Source: Castellaniella sp049650445 (GTDB lineage Bacteria > Pseudomonadota > Gammaproteobacteria > Burkholderiales > Burkholderiaceae_B). Taken from it: a stretch of DNA of 64,000 bases. The DNA is taken from positions 62,001-126,000 of the forward strand of contig NZ_JBASAD010000038.1 of the NCBI RefSeq assembly GCF_049650445.1. Reading direction: 5' to 3'. Position 1 is the stretch's first letter; each line of letters opens with the position of its first letter. Positions 46,857 through 56,509 of this stretch are shown in pieces. A model generated the notes under the pieces. That model ran no database searches, had not been told where the DNA came from, and was given only the letters and a program-made list of their open reading frames with translations. Made by a program: the position numbers and the translations under genes.

Positions 46857-46911
46857 GGAACGTCCTTGATCAAGGTGTTAGCATTGTCGGCAGATTATAT
46901 GATTTGTCGCC

Positions 46912-47869
<958 letters not shown>

Positions 47870-47889
<20 letters not shown>

Positions 47890-48655
47890 GCCCGCCCCCG
47901 GTCTGCGGGGCGTGACCGGTGAACCCTGGACCGGGGTGCGCTATTTCTCGACCTGGCGCGTCGGCGGCGTCAGTCCGGCGCCTCGGGACAGTCTGAACCT
48001 GGGTACGCATGTCGGCGACGACCCGGCGGCCGTGCGGGAAAACCGCGCGCGGCTGCGGCGCGCCCTGCCGGACGAGCCGCTCTGGCTGGAGCAGGTGCAC
48101 GGCACGGCCGTGTTCGATGCGAATGCCGCGTCCACCCCGGGTTTCGACGTCGCCATCGTTCCGTGCGCCGACGCCGCCGTGACGGCTCAGCGCGGCCGGC
48201 CCTTGGCGATCATGACCGCCGATTGTCTGCCGGTGGTGCTGGCGGACGCAGCCGGCACCGTGCTGGGTGTCGCCCACGCGGGTTGGCGCGGGCTGGTGGC
48301 CGGGGTGCTGGAAAACACGCTGGACGCCCTGCGCCGCCGGGCGCCCCAGGCGCGCGGCTGGCGCGCCTGGATCGGCCCGGGCATCGGGCCGCAGGCCTTT
48401 CAGGTCGGCCCGGAAGTGAGGGCCGCTTTCCTGGACCAGGATGCCGGATCGGCAGATTTTTTTGTGCTTCAAACGGAGCATGACGAGCGTTGGCTGGCCG
48501 ATTTGGCAGGCCTGGCGCGCGCCCGTCTGTTGCGGGCTGGTGTTGCCCGAGTCGAGTCCAGCGGTGAATGCACCTGGACGCAAGCGGATCGATATTTTTC
48601 TCATCGACGCGATCCGGGTTCGGGCCGGCAGGCGACCCTGGCGTATCTGGTGTGA
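47870..48655 (+). CDS. pgeF: Peptidoglycan editing factor / purine nucleoside phosphorylase (YfiH family)
   Basis: A 261-residue DUF152/YfiH-family protein. Hallmarks are LNLGTHVGDDPAAVRENR, LEQVHGT, the metal-binding MTADCLPVVLAD and VAHAGWRGLVAGVLENT, and IGPGIGPQAFQVGPEV. Members clear misincorporated amino acids from peptidoglycan precursors in E. coli and have laccase/nucleoside activities elsewhere. The start is ATG 47870 (MATTLLEPAPG), inside the end of rluD, so translation is probably coupled. Confidence 0.92.
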
Positions 48656-48673
48656 CTCTGGGCGGCCGTCATT

Positions 48674-48687
48674 TTGATCTATATCAA
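48674..48687. promoter_or_regulatory. Perfect FNR/ANR-type box upstream of phaC
   Basis: TTGATCTATATCAA matches the FNR consensus TTGAT-N4-ATCAA exactly. It lies 142 bases before the phaC start codon and 19 bases after pgeF, in the only gap that could hold the pha promoter. Oxygen-responsive control of polymer synthesis is the inference. Confidence 0.65.
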
Positions 48688-48744
48688 TATTTGATCGATG
48701 CCGGTACCGGCAGGGGGCTTGTTCAGGCTAGCGACTTACCCGAA

Positions 48745-48772
48745 TTGACGCTATTTTCCAGAATGACAGAAT
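48745..48772 (+). promoter_or_regulatory. Possible phaC promoter
   Basis: TTGACG (48745-48750) and CAGAAT (48767-48772) are separated by 16 bases. The -35 is good, the -10 is fair. The FNR-type box would be centred near -98 relative to the implied start, an unusual but not impossible activator position. Confidence 0.4.
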
Positions 48773-48828
48773 AGACTAACGGTAGGTTCCGGACGATTTC
48801 GGGGTCTTGGCGGTACAAGGGATGGTGA

Positions 48829-50451
48829 ATGGCTGATCGGAACACAACACAAAAGCGTGCGGCGCCCGGGGTCGCTCCCGCTCAATTGGCAGCCATTCAG
48901 TCAGAATTCACTCAGGCATGGCAGTCGCTGCTGGACCGGTTCCGACAGGGGGCGTTGACGCCGCCCACCGATCGCCGTTTCTCGTCGGACGCCTGGGCCG
49001 GCAATCCCCATGCGCTCTTCTCGGCGCACGCCTATCTCATCATGGCCGACGCATTGCAGCGTCTGGCGCAGGCCGCCGATCTGGAAGACACCGCCCGCGA
49101 ACGCCTGAAATTTTCGGTCTTGCAATGGATAGAGGCCGCGTCGCCGTCCAACTTCCTGGCATCCAATCCTGACGCCTTGAAAGCCATGGCCGACAGCGGG
49201 GGTGAATCCCTGCAGCGGGGGCTGGCCAATCTGATGCGCGACCTGACGCGGGGCCGCATCACGCAGACCGACGAATCCGCCTTCGCGCCAGGCGAAAACC
49301 TGGCCATGACCCCGGGGACGGTGATCTACGAAAATCCCCTGATCCAGCTCATCCAGTACCGGCCTCAGACGGCGAAAGTCCGCCAGCGGCCCTTGCTGAT
49401 GGTGCCGCCCTGCATCAACAAGTACTACATTCTGGATCTGCAGCCGGCCAATTCTCTGGTGCAGCATGCCGTGCAAGCCGGCTTCGAGGTCTTCATGGTG
49501 TCCTGGCGCAATCCGCTGCACGGAGACCAGGACGGCATCGAACTCAAGACCTGGGACGACTACGTCGAGGACGGCGTGCTGCAGGCCATCCAGGTCGTGC
49601 GCGACGTGACCCGCCAGTCGCAGATCAATGCCCTGGGCTTCTGCGTCGGCGGCACGTTGCTGTCCACTGCGCTGGCCGTGGCGCGCGCCCGGGGCGAAGA
49701 CCCGGTGGCGGCGCTGACCTTGCTGACCACGTTCCTGGATTTCCGCGAGACCGGCATCCTCGACGTCTTTGTCGACGAGCAACATGCCCGCGTGCGTGAA
49801 CAGCAACTGGGCGAGGGCGGCCTGCTGACGGCGGGTGAGCTGTCCACCACCTTCTCGTTCCTGCGGCCCTCGGAACTGGTCTGGAACTACGTGGGTTCCA
49901 ACTATCTGATGGGCGAATCGCCGCGCGCTTTCGATCTGCTGTCCTGGAACGCCGATGGCACCAATCTGCCGGGACCGTTCTTCACCTGGTATTTCCGCAA
50001 CACCTACCTGGAAAATCGCCTGGAAACCGGTCAGTTGCGCGTCTGCGGCGAACGGGTCGATTTGCGTGCCCTGGACATGCCGGCCTATCTGTACGCTTCG
50101 CGCGAAGACCACATCGTGCCCTGGACCTCGGCTTACGCTTCGACTCGCTTGCTCAGCGGACCGCTGCGCTTCGTGCTGGGTGAATCCGGTCACATCGCCG
50201 GGGTGGTCAATCCGCCCGAACGCGGCAAGCGGGGGTATTGGTCCCGGAATCAGGGCGCCACGCCGCCGGGCAATCCCGAGGCCTGGCTCGAGCAGGCGGA
50301 CCATGCCAAGGGCAGTTGGTGGCCCGATTGGCTGGACTGGCTGGCCGGACATTCCGGGGTCTGGCGGGCAGCCCGCCGTACCCTGGGCAATCGCAAATAC
50401 CCAGCCATAGAGCCCGCACCCGGGCGCTATGTCAAGGTCAAAGCAGTCTGA
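48829..50451 (+). CDS. phaC: Class I poly(3-hydroxyalkanoate) synthase
   Basis: Polymerises 3-hydroxyacyl-CoA into PHA on the granule surface. The product is 540 residues. The alpha/beta-hydrolase core has the lipase-box variant GFCVGG with nucleophile C272, D427 in ASREDHIVPW and H455 in GESGHIAGVVNPP. VPPCINKYYILDLQPANSLVQ is a strong class I segment, and length without a separate PhaE gene also fits class I. It leads phaC-phaB-phaR; no beta-ketothiolase gene (phaA) is in this cluster. Confidence 0.96.
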   Translation: MADRNTTQKRAAPGVAPAQLAAIQSEFTQAWQSLLDRFRQGALTPPTDRRFSSDAWAGNPHALFSAHAYLIMADALQRLAQAADLEDTARERLKFSVLQWIEAASPSNFLASNPDALKAMADSGGESLQRGLANLMRDLTRGRITQTDESAFAPGENLAMTPGTVIYENPLIQLIQYRPQTAKVRQRPLLMVPPCINKYYILDLQPANSLVQHAVQAGFEVFMVSWRNPLHGDQDGIELKTWDDYVEDGVLQAIQVVRDVTRQSQINALGFCVGGTLLSTALAVARARGEDPVAALTLLTTFLDFRETGILDVFVDEQHARVREQQLGEGGLLTAGELSTTFSFLRPSELVWNYVGSNYLMGESPRAFDLLSWNADGTNLPGPFFTWYFRNTYLENRLETGQLRVCGERVDLRALDMPAYLYASREDHIVPWTSAYASTRLLSGPLRFVLGESGHIAGVVNPPERGKRGYWSRNQGATPPGNPEAWLEQADHAKGSWWPDWLDWLAGHSGVWRAARRTLGNRKYPAIEPAPGRYVKVKAV

Positions 50452-50486
50452 ATTCAAGTCGAGAGCAATTCAAACAGGAGAACATC

Positions 50487-51224
50487 ATGAGCGGCAAACT
50501 GGCTTACGTGACGGGGGGTATGGGCGGCATCGGAACATCGATCTGCCAGCGTCTCGCAAAAGAAGGCTTCACGGTGGTGGCCGGTTGCGGACCCAGCCGG
50601 GATCATGCCAAGTGGCTGGCCGAGCAGGCTGCGCTGGGCTACAAGTTCAACGCTTCGGTCGGCAACGTGTCCGACTGGGATTCCACGGTCGAGGCCTTCG
50701 TCAAGATCAAGGAACAATTCGGTCCGGTCGACGTGCTGGTGAACAACGCCGGCATCACCCGCGACGGCCTCTTTCGCAAGATGAACCAGGAAGACTGGCG
50801 CGCCGTCATCGACACCAACCTGAACAGCCTGTTCAACGTGACCAAGCAGGTCATCGATGACATGGTGGATCGCCAGTGGGGGCGGATCATCAACATCAGT
50901 TCGGTCAACGGCCAGAAGGGCCAGTTCGGCCAGACCAACTACTCCACCGCCAAGGCAGGCATCCATGGCTTCACCATGGCGCTGGCCCAGGAGGTCGCCA
51001 GCAAGGGCGTCACCGTCAACACCATTTCCCCAGGCTACATCGGCACTGACATGGTCCGGGCCATCCGCCCCGACGTGCTGGAAAAGATCGTCGCCACCAT
51101 CCCGGTCAAGCGTCTGGGTACGCCGGAAGAAATCGGCTCCATTGTTGCCTGGCTGGCATCCGATGATTCAGGCTTTGCCACCGGGGCGGACTTCTCCCTG
51201 AATGGCGGCCTGCATATGGGCTGA
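50487..51224 (+). CDS. phaB: Acetoacetyl-CoA reductase
   Basis: NADPH-dependent short-chain dehydrogenase making (R)-3-hydroxybutyryl-CoA for PhaC. The product is 245 residues. The nucleotide-binding TGGMGGIG motif is near residue 9, NNAGITRD follows, and the catalytic Ser-Tyr-Lys set lies in INISSVNGQKGQFGQTNYSTAKAG. AGGAG sits before ATG 50487. It lies 35 bases after phaC and two bases before phaR. Confidence 0.95.
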   Translation: MSGKLAYVTGGMGGIGTSICQRLAKEGFTVVAGCGPSRDHAKWLAEQAALGYKFNASVGNVSDWDSTVEAFVKIKEQFGPVDVLVNNAGITRDGLFRKMNQEDWRAVIDTNLNSLFNVTKQVIDDMVDRQWGRIINISSVNGQKGQFGQTNYSTAKAGIHGFTMALAQEVASKGVTVNTISPGYIGTDMVRAIRPDVLEKIVATIPVKRLGTPEEIGSIVAWLASDDSGFATGADFSLNGGLHMG

Positions 51225-51226
51225 TC

Positions 51227-51799
51227 ATGGCACGGAACACGACTCCCCCTCAGGCGGAACGGCTGATCAAGAAATACCCGAACCGCCGTCTGTACGATAC
51301 GCAGTCCAGTGCCTACATCACGCTGGCCGACATCAAGCAGCTCGTCCTGGACAGTACGGTGTTCAAGGTCGTCGACGCCAAGACCGGCGACGACCTCACC
51401 CGCAGCATCCTGCTCCAGATCATTCTGGAAGAGGAATCCGGCGGCGTACCCATGTTTTCCGCCGAGGCGCTGGCGCAGATCATCCGTTTCTACGGCCACG
51501 CCATGCAGGGCGTGATGGGCACGTTCCTGGAAAAGAACATCCAGGTGCTGATGGACATCCAGGACCGGATGACCGAACAGTCCCAGGGCCTGTATCAGCA
51601 GCATTTCGGCCCCGAGGCCTGGGCCCAGTTGATGAACATGCAGACGCCGGCCCTGCAGAACATGATGAATAACTACATCGAGCAAAGCCGCAGTCTGTTC
51701 GTCCAGATGCAGGACCAGATGCAGGACCAGACGCGCTCCATGTTCTCCGCCTTTCCTTTCCCCGGGCAGCCACCCGAGGGTGGAAAAAAGAAAAAGTGA
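51227..51799 (+). CDS. phaR: Polyhydroxyalkanoate synthesis repressor PhaR
   Basis: A 190-residue PhaR-type protein. The N-terminal PHB/PHA accumulation regulator DNA-binding domain is recognisable from RLIKKYPNRRLYDTQSSAYI, followed by the accumulation-associated segment MFSAEALAQIIRFYGHAMQGVMG and a Gln/Met-rich tail ending in KKKK. PhaR typically binds both DNA and the polymer, releasing phasin genes when PHA forms. The GC hairpin at 51805-51825 follows. Confidence 0.93.
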   Translation: MARNTTPPQAERLIKKYPNRRLYDTQSSAYITLADIKQLVLDSTVFKVVDAKTGDDLTRSILLQIILEEESGGVPMFSAEALAQIIRFYGHAMQGVMGTFLEKNIQVLMDIQDRMTEQSQGLYQQHFGPEAWAQLMNMQTPALQNMMNNYIEQSRSLFVQMQDQMQDQTRSMFSAFPFPGQPPEGGKKKK

Positions 51800-51804
51800 T
51801 CGCA

Positions 51805-51825
51805 GGCCGGGTGCAACGCCCGGCC
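51805..51825 (+). terminator. Hairpin after phaR
   Basis: GGCCGGG and CCCGGCC form a seven-base-pair stem with a seven-base loop, just after the phaR stop codon. There is no T-run, so termination would need Rho or be partial. Confidence 0.45.
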
Positions 51826-51894
51826 GCATCCCGATCTCCGAACCGATCTCGAATTTTCTTGATCCACCTTCATGGCTGGACGGTTTCCTGGTGC

Positions 51895-51917
51895 TATATT
51901 AACGAGAATCATTCTTC
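51895..51917 (+). promoter_or_regulatory. Extended -10 promoter with overlapping Fur-like box before ftrA
   Basis: TG-C-TATATT places an extended -10 at 51895-51900. Directly after it GAGAAT-C-ATTCTT (51904-51916) fits the 7-1-7 Fur pattern with one mismatch between arms. A repressor bound there would cover the transcription start, consistent with iron control of ferrous iron uptake. Confidence 0.6.
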
Positions 51918-51938
51918 TTACTAACACGGAGATCATTC

Positions 51939-52475
51939 ATGGTGAGCAAGTTATTCGTCGCACTGGCCGGCATCGGCCTGGCCACTTCCGCTCTGGCGGC
52001 CGAATATCCCATCGGCAAACCGAGCGAGATCCATGGATTGGAAGTGGCGGCGGTCTACTTGCAGCCGGTCGAAATGGAACCGGACGGCATGATGCGCGCA
52101 GCGAAGGACTCCGACATCCACCTGGAAGCCGACATTCACGCCACGGCAGACAACAAGAACGGTCTGCCCGAAGGCGCCTGGGCACCGTACCTGAACATCC
52201 AGTACGTGTTGCAGAAGCAGGGCAGCGACAAGGTCCTGAAGGGTGACCTGATGCCCATGGTGGCCAACGACGGTCCGCACTACGGCGACAACGTCAAGCT
52301 CGAAGGCCCGGGCAAATACAATCTGACCTTCATCGTTGGTTCGCCCGAAACCGCGCACAACAACCATTTCGGTCGCCACGTCGACAAGGAAACCGGTGTC
52401 GCGCCGTGGTTCAAGCCCTTCGAGGTCAAGTACGAGTTCGTCTATGCCGGCACCGGCAAGAAGGGCGGCTACTGA
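51939..52475 (+). CDS. ftrA: Periplasmic iron-binding protein FtrA/P19 type
   Basis: A 178-residue P19-family periplasmic protein. The signal peptide (about 1-20, ending ALAA) is followed by EYPIGKPSEIHGLEVAAVYLQPVEMEP, HLEADIHATADN and NNHFGRHVDKETGVAPWF, which hold the conserved His/Met/Glu metal ligands of the family. In Bordetella FtrABCD imports ferrous iron, with this protein as the periplasmic component. CGGAG before ATG 51939 is the ribosome site. It begins ftrA-ftrB-ftrC. Confidence 0.9.
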   Translation: MVSKLFVALAGIGLATSALAAEYPIGKPSEIHGLEVAAVYLQPVEMEPDGMMRAAKDSDIHLEADIHATADNKNGLPEGAWAPYLNIQYVLQKQGSDKVLKGDLMPMVANDGPHYGDNVKLEGPGKYNLTFIVGSPETAHNNHFGRHVDKETGVAPWFKPFEVKYEFVYAGTGKKGGY

Positions 52476-52489
52476 TCCAGGGGGGCGTC

Positions 52490-52861
52490 ATGACACGGAT
52501 ACACATGGCTGGCCTGCGCGCCTGGATGGCGCTGGCGGCGCTGATCTGCGCGGGCTGGCTGGCGCCGCTCCAGGCGGCGCGGGCCGACGAGATGCCGGTC
52601 TACACGCTGACCTTCAAGGCGGATGGCACTTTCGAGCCGACCCGTCTGGAGGTGTCGGCGGGCCGCTTCAAGATCATCCTGGTCAACGAAAGCACCGAGG
52701 CCGTCGAGTTCGAGAGCCTGCCGCTGCGCAAGGAAAAAGTCCTGGGACCGGGGGTGACTTCGTTCGTGGTGCTGTCCCTGTCGCGGCCTGGCGAATATCC
52801 CTTCTTCGATGATTTTCATCCCCAGGTGAAGGGCACCCTGGTGGTGCTGCCCAAGCCCTGA
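52490..52861 (+). CDS. ftrB: Periplasmic cupredoxin-like protein FtrB
   Basis: A 123-residue exported protein. The signal peptide (about 1-33, ending ARADE) precedes a cupredoxin-type fold: YTLTFKADGTFEPTRLEVSAGRFKIILVNES and an end GEYPFFDDFHPQVKGTLVV. FtrB-type proteins lack the full blue-copper ligand set, as here. It is thought to help ferrous iron oxidation for the permease. An ORF start at 52406 overlaps ftrA; ATG 52490 with GGGGGCG upstream gives the signal peptide at the N-terminus. Confidence 0.85.
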   Translation: MTRIHMAGLRAWMALAALICAGWLAPLQAARADEMPVYTLTFKADGTFEPTRLEVSAGRFKIILVNESTEAVEFESLPLRKEKVLGPGVTSFVVLSLSRPGEYPFFDDFHPQVKGTLVVLPKP

Positions 52862-52876
52862 TACCCGTACTCCATC

Positions 52877-53728
52877 ATGGAACAAGTCGCTTTCATTGTC
52901 TGGCGTGAATGTGTCGAGGCCCTGCTGGTCATCGGCATCCTGTATTCCTGGCTGCGCGCTTCGCCGGACGGCCGGCGCGGCCTGCCCTGGCTGTGGGGTG
53001 GCGTCGGCGCAGGCTTGCTGCTGGCCGGAGCGCTGGCGCTGGTGCTGCTGGGGGTCGCCTCCTGGCTGTCCGACGAAGGTCAGGAATGGTTCCAGGCGCT
53101 GATGGCGCTGGTCGCCTGCGGGCTGGTGGTCCAGATGGTCGTCTGGATGCGTGCGCACGGGCGTGGGCTGAAGCGCGAACTGGAATCCGGCGCGGCGCAG
53201 CAGGTCGGCGGCGACCACTGGTGGGGCCTGCTGATTCTGGTGATGATCGCCGTGGCCCGCGAAGGCAGCGAGACCGTGGTCTTTTTGTACGGCACCGTCC
53301 TGTCCTCGCAGGCATCGGGCGACACCGGTGCGATGGTATTGGCTGGTCTGGGCGGGTTCGCTGCGGCGCTGCTGACCTTCTGGTTGCTGCAACTGGGCGG
53401 GCGGGTCATCACCTGGCGACGTTTTTTCAAGCTGAGCGAAATCCTCTTGCTGCTGCTGGCCGGCGCGTTGCTGGTGTCGGCCACGGATCGACTGATCTCC
53501 CTGGGCGTGCTGCCGGCGCTGATGGATCCGGTGTGGGACACCTCCTGGCTGCTGGAGACCGAAGGCGGGCTGGGCAAGGTCCTGGCTGATTTCGCCGGTT
53601 ACCGCGCCTATCCCGCATTGTCCCAGGTGCTGATCTGGCTGGCGTACTGGTGCGTCGTGGCGTGGTTGCTGCGCCGCACTGCGGCGCCGTCGCCCGTCGG
53701 CCGCGCCAAGGCGACCGCAGCAGTGTGA
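52877..53728 (+). CDS. ftrC: Ferrous iron permease FtrC (FTR1 family)
   Basis: A 283-residue FTR1-family iron permease with about seven membrane segments. The two iron-binding REXXE motifs are present: RECVE at residues 10-14 and REGSE at 128-132. It imports iron through the inner membrane, working with FtrA, FtrB and the ferredoxin-type FtrD. It starts 15 bases after ftrB. In the usual Bordetella arrangement ftrD follows directly; here an antisense gene intervenes. Confidence 0.93.
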   Translation: MEQVAFIVWRECVEALLVIGILYSWLRASPDGRRGLPWLWGGVGAGLLLAGALALVLLGVASWLSDEGQEWFQALMALVACGLVVQMVVWMRAHGRGLKRELESGAAQQVGGDHWWGLLILVMIAVAREGSETVVFLYGTVLSSQASGDTGAMVLAGLGGFAAALLTFWLLQLGGRVITWRRFFKLSEILLLLLAGALLVSATDRLISLGVLPALMDPVWDTSWLLETEGGLGKVLADFAGYRAYPALSQVLIWLAYWCVVAWLLRRTAAPSPVGRAKATAAV

Positions 53729-53780
53729 TGATCGGCCGATCGGGCGGGCGGGCAGAGTGGCTCACCCGCGTCTCCCGGCC

Positions 53781-54800
53781 TCAGGCCCCGAAACCTTCCA
53801 GGACGATCTTGCCTCGCGCGCGGCCGCTTTCCAGCAGGGCGTGTGCCTTGCGCAGGTTGGCCGCGTTGATCGGGCGCAGGGTTTCCGTCAGCGTGGTGCG
53901 CAGCCGGCCCGTATCCACCAGCCGGGCGACCTCGTCCAGCAGCCGGCCCTGCGCTGCGATGTCCTCGGTTTCGAACATCGAACGGGTGTACATGAATTCC
54001 CAGTGTATCGATACCGATTTGCGCTTGAACAGCTTGATGTCAATGGCGTCGGGGTCGTCGATCAGGCCCAGGCGGCCCTGCGGGGCGATGAGTTCGGCGA
54101 TCTGCGCCGCGTGCCGGTCGGTCGCGGTCGTCGAAAAGACGAAGGCGGGCCGGCCCAGGCTCAGGGCTGCGATCTGTCCGGCCAGGGGTTCGCGATGATC
54201 GACGACGTGGTCGGCGCCCAGGGCCTCGACCCAGGCCCGGGTTTCCGGGCGGGACGCGGTGGCGATGACGGTCAGGTCCGTGAGCGCCTTGACGAGCTGG
54301 ATGGCGATCGAGCCGACGCCGCCCGCGCCGCCGATGATCAGGATGGTGTTTGCCGCGCCGGGCACGGGGCGCCGCACGTCGAGCCGGTCGAACAGCATTT
54401 CCCAGGCGGTGATGGCCGTCAGGGGCAGGGCGGCCGCTTCGGCGTTGCCGAGCGTGCCGGGCTTGCGGCCGATGAGGCGCTCGTCGACCCGATGGAATTC
54501 GCTGTTGGCACCCGGCCGATCCAGCGCCCCGGCGTAGAACACTGCGTCGCCGGGCTGGAAGCGCGTGACGTCGGGGCCGACCGCCGCGACCCGGCCGACA
54601 GCGTCCCAGCCCAGGACTTTCCACTGGCCGGGTTCGGGAGAGACGTTCTTGCGGATTTTGGTGTCGACAGGGTTGACGGATATCGCCGCGACCTCGACCA
54701 GCACATCGCGGCCTTGTGGCACCGGGCGCTCGAGTTCGATGTCGACCAGCGCGTCGTCGCGGTCGAGAGAGCCGGCCTGCCGGTATCCGATGGCTTTCAT
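53781..54800 (-). CDS. Medium-chain reductase, zinc-free quinone oxidoreductase type
   Basis: A 339-residue MDR-superfamily protein. MKAIGYRQAGSL starts a GroES-like catalytic domain with VAAISVNPVDTKIRK; the Rossmann domain has LIIGGAGGVGSIAIQLVK. The Cys/His ligands of zinc alcohol dehydrogenases are absent, so it is nearer the ZADH/quinone-reductase group. The substrate is unknown. AGGAG lies nine bases before ATG 54800. The gene is antisense and sits between ftrC and ftrD; its start is only 35 bases from the ftrD start. Confidence 0.87.
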   Translation of the reverse strand: MKAIGYRQAGSLDRDDALVDIELERPVPQGRDVLVEVAAISVNPVDTKIRKNVSPEPGQWKVLGWDAVGRVAAVGPDVTRFQPGDAVFYAGALDRPGANSEFHRVDERLIGRKPGTLGNAEAAALPLTAITAWEMLFDRLDVRRPVPGAANTILIIGGAGGVGSIAIQLVKALTDLTVIATASRPETRAWVEALGADHVVDHREPLAGQIAALSLGRPAFVFSTTATDRHAAQIAELIAPQGRLGLIDDPDAIDIKLFKRKSVSIHWEFMYTRSMFETEDIAAQGRLLDEVARLVDTGRLRTTLTETLRPINAANLRKAHALLESGRARGKIVLEGFGA

Positions 54801-54835
54801 GAGAAACGCTCCTGTTTGCTTGGAAGAAGGGATGC

Positions 54836-56299
54836 GTGGAGAATACCGCCTTGTCTCAAGACTTGAAATGGCATAGCCGCATGGTCTGGTCGCATTCGTT
54901 TCGTTCCGGTGTCGCACGCGCGGGGGATTTCCTGCGCGATCACCAGCGCGCGATCCGGGGAATACAGTGGGCCATCGTCGTCGTCTACGTCGCCTTGCTG
55001 GCGATCCCGGCCGTCATGCCGCTGCCGGACCGCACCGCGTCCGTCTTCAATAATCTCACCATCGTGGCCCAGTTTGCCTTCTGGGGCGTCTGGTGGCCGT
55101 TCGTGCTGGTGTCCATCCCTTTGTTCGGCCGCGCCTGGTGCGGCCTGTTCTGTCCCGAGGGCGCTCTGACCGAATGGGCCAGCCGGCATGGGCGCGGGCG
55201 GGCCATCCCGCGCTGGATGCGCTGGGGCGGCTGGCCTTTCGTGGCCTTCAGCCTGACCACGATCTACGGCCAGTTGGTCAGCGTCTACCAGTACCCCTGG
55301 GCGGTTGCCGCCGTGCTGGGCGGTTCGACCGTGGCCGCCATGATCGTCGGCTGGCTCTACGGACGCGACAAGCGCGTCTGGTGCAAATACCTGTGTCCGG
55401 TCAACGGCGTGTTCAACCTGTTGGCCAAGCTCGCTCCCTGGCACTACCGGGTGGATGCTGCCGCCTGGCGCGCACCTGTGCGGCGGACCGAATCCATCAA
55501 CTGCGCGCCCCTGCTGCCCCTGCGCAATATGCAGGGCGGGGCCGAATGCCATATGTGCGGGCGTTGCAGTGACTATCGGGGTGCCATCGCCCTCACGCCC
55601 CGTTCGCCCGAGGCCGAGATCGTCCATGTGGCCGAAGGCAGCGGCTGGCAGACGGCGCTGATCGTGTTCGGCTTGATGGGCCTGGCTGTCGGGGCCTTTC
55701 TGTGGAGCGCCAGCCCCTGGTTCGTGTCGATCAAGCAGGCCGCCGCGACCTGGCTGGTGGAGCACGACATCTTCTGGCCGCTGGCCGATAACGCCCCCTG
55801 GTTCATACTGACGCATTATCCGGAGGTCAACGACAGCTTCAGTTGGCTGGATGGTGCCGTCATTCTGCTCTTCATCGGCGGTGCAGCCGTGATCGTGGGC
55901 GGTGCCGTGTTCTGTGGCCTGTGGCTGGCGGATTGCCTGCTGCCGGCGATGCAGGCGCCCGGGGTGCGGGACGCAGACGGGCGGCTGCTGCGCAGTCGCC
56001 TGGCGGGCGTGCACAAACTGGCTCAGGGCCTGATCCCGGCAGCGGGTGTAGGGGTGTTCCTGGGCCTGTCGGCGACGACGCTGACCCTGCTGCAACACGA
56101 GGGCGTGCCCACAGGCTGGGCCAACGCAACGCGCTTCACGCTGCTGACGCTGGCGCTCGCCTGGAGCCTGCGCTTCGAGTGGCGGCTGGCAGGTCTGCGC
56201 ACGCAGAGACTGTTCCCCAGGCTGGGGGCCGTGGCTCTGGTCGCGGCCGGTCTGCTGCCGTTTTGCTGGGCCTGGGTGCTGTTCTTCGTGCGCTGGTGA
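54836..56299 (+). CDS. ftrD: Polyferredoxin-type membrane protein FtrD
   Basis: A 487-residue 4Fe-4S membrane protein of the NapH/CcoG-like type used in FtrABCD. Several membrane segments alternate with Cys motifs: CGLFCPEGALTEW, CKYLCPVNGVF and CHMCGRC, plus a late GLWLADCLLP. It probably removes the electron released when iron is oxidised for import. The start is GTG 54836 with AAGGGA upstream. It is on the ftrABC strand but separated from ftrC by the antisense MDR gene. Confidence 0.85.
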   Translation: MENTALSQDLKWHSRMVWSHSFRSGVARAGDFLRDHQRAIRGIQWAIVVVYVALLAIPAVMPLPDRTASVFNNLTIVAQFAFWGVWWPFVLVSIPLFGRAWCGLFCPEGALTEWASRHGRGRAIPRWMRWGGWPFVAFSLTTIYGQLVSVYQYPWAVAAVLGGSTVAAMIVGWLYGRDKRVWCKYLCPVNGVFNLLAKLAPWHYRVDAAAWRAPVRRTESINCAPLLPLRNMQGGAECHMCGRCSDYRGAIALTPRSPEAEIVHVAEGSGWQTALIVFGLMGLAVGAFLWSASPWFVSIKQAAATWLVEHDIFWPLADNAPWFILTHYPEVNDSFSWLDGAVILLFIGGAAVIVGGAVFCGLWLADCLLPAMQAPGVRDADGRLLRSRLAGVHKLAQGLIPAAGVGVFLGLSATTLTLLQHEGVPTGWANATRFTLLTLALAWSLRFEWRLAGLRTQRLFPRLGAVALVAAGLLPFCWAWVLFFVRW

Positions 56300-56386
56300 G
56301 TGCCGCGCGCATCTGACGCGGCCGGCCGGCGATTGCATGCCGTTGGTCAGCACGCGCCGGCGTTTTGGGGGCGTCAGCGCCGTCGT

Positions 56387-56400
56387 GTGAAACAGTTCAC
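56387..56400. promoter_or_regulatory. Inverted repeat upstream of the GGDEF-EAL gene
   Basis: GTGAA-ACAG-TTCAC is a perfect inverted repeat 110 bases before the start codon. The 210-base gap otherwise shows nothing firm. The binding protein is unknown. Confidence 0.35.
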
Positions 56401-56509
56401 AACAGTCACGTAAAAACCGCTATCCTTAGCCCCGAAGTCCCGCCGCCTGGCGGGGCGCGCATAAAGCCCACCCGCCTCTTTGTGCCTGCCCTTTCGATCA
56501 AGGAGCCTC

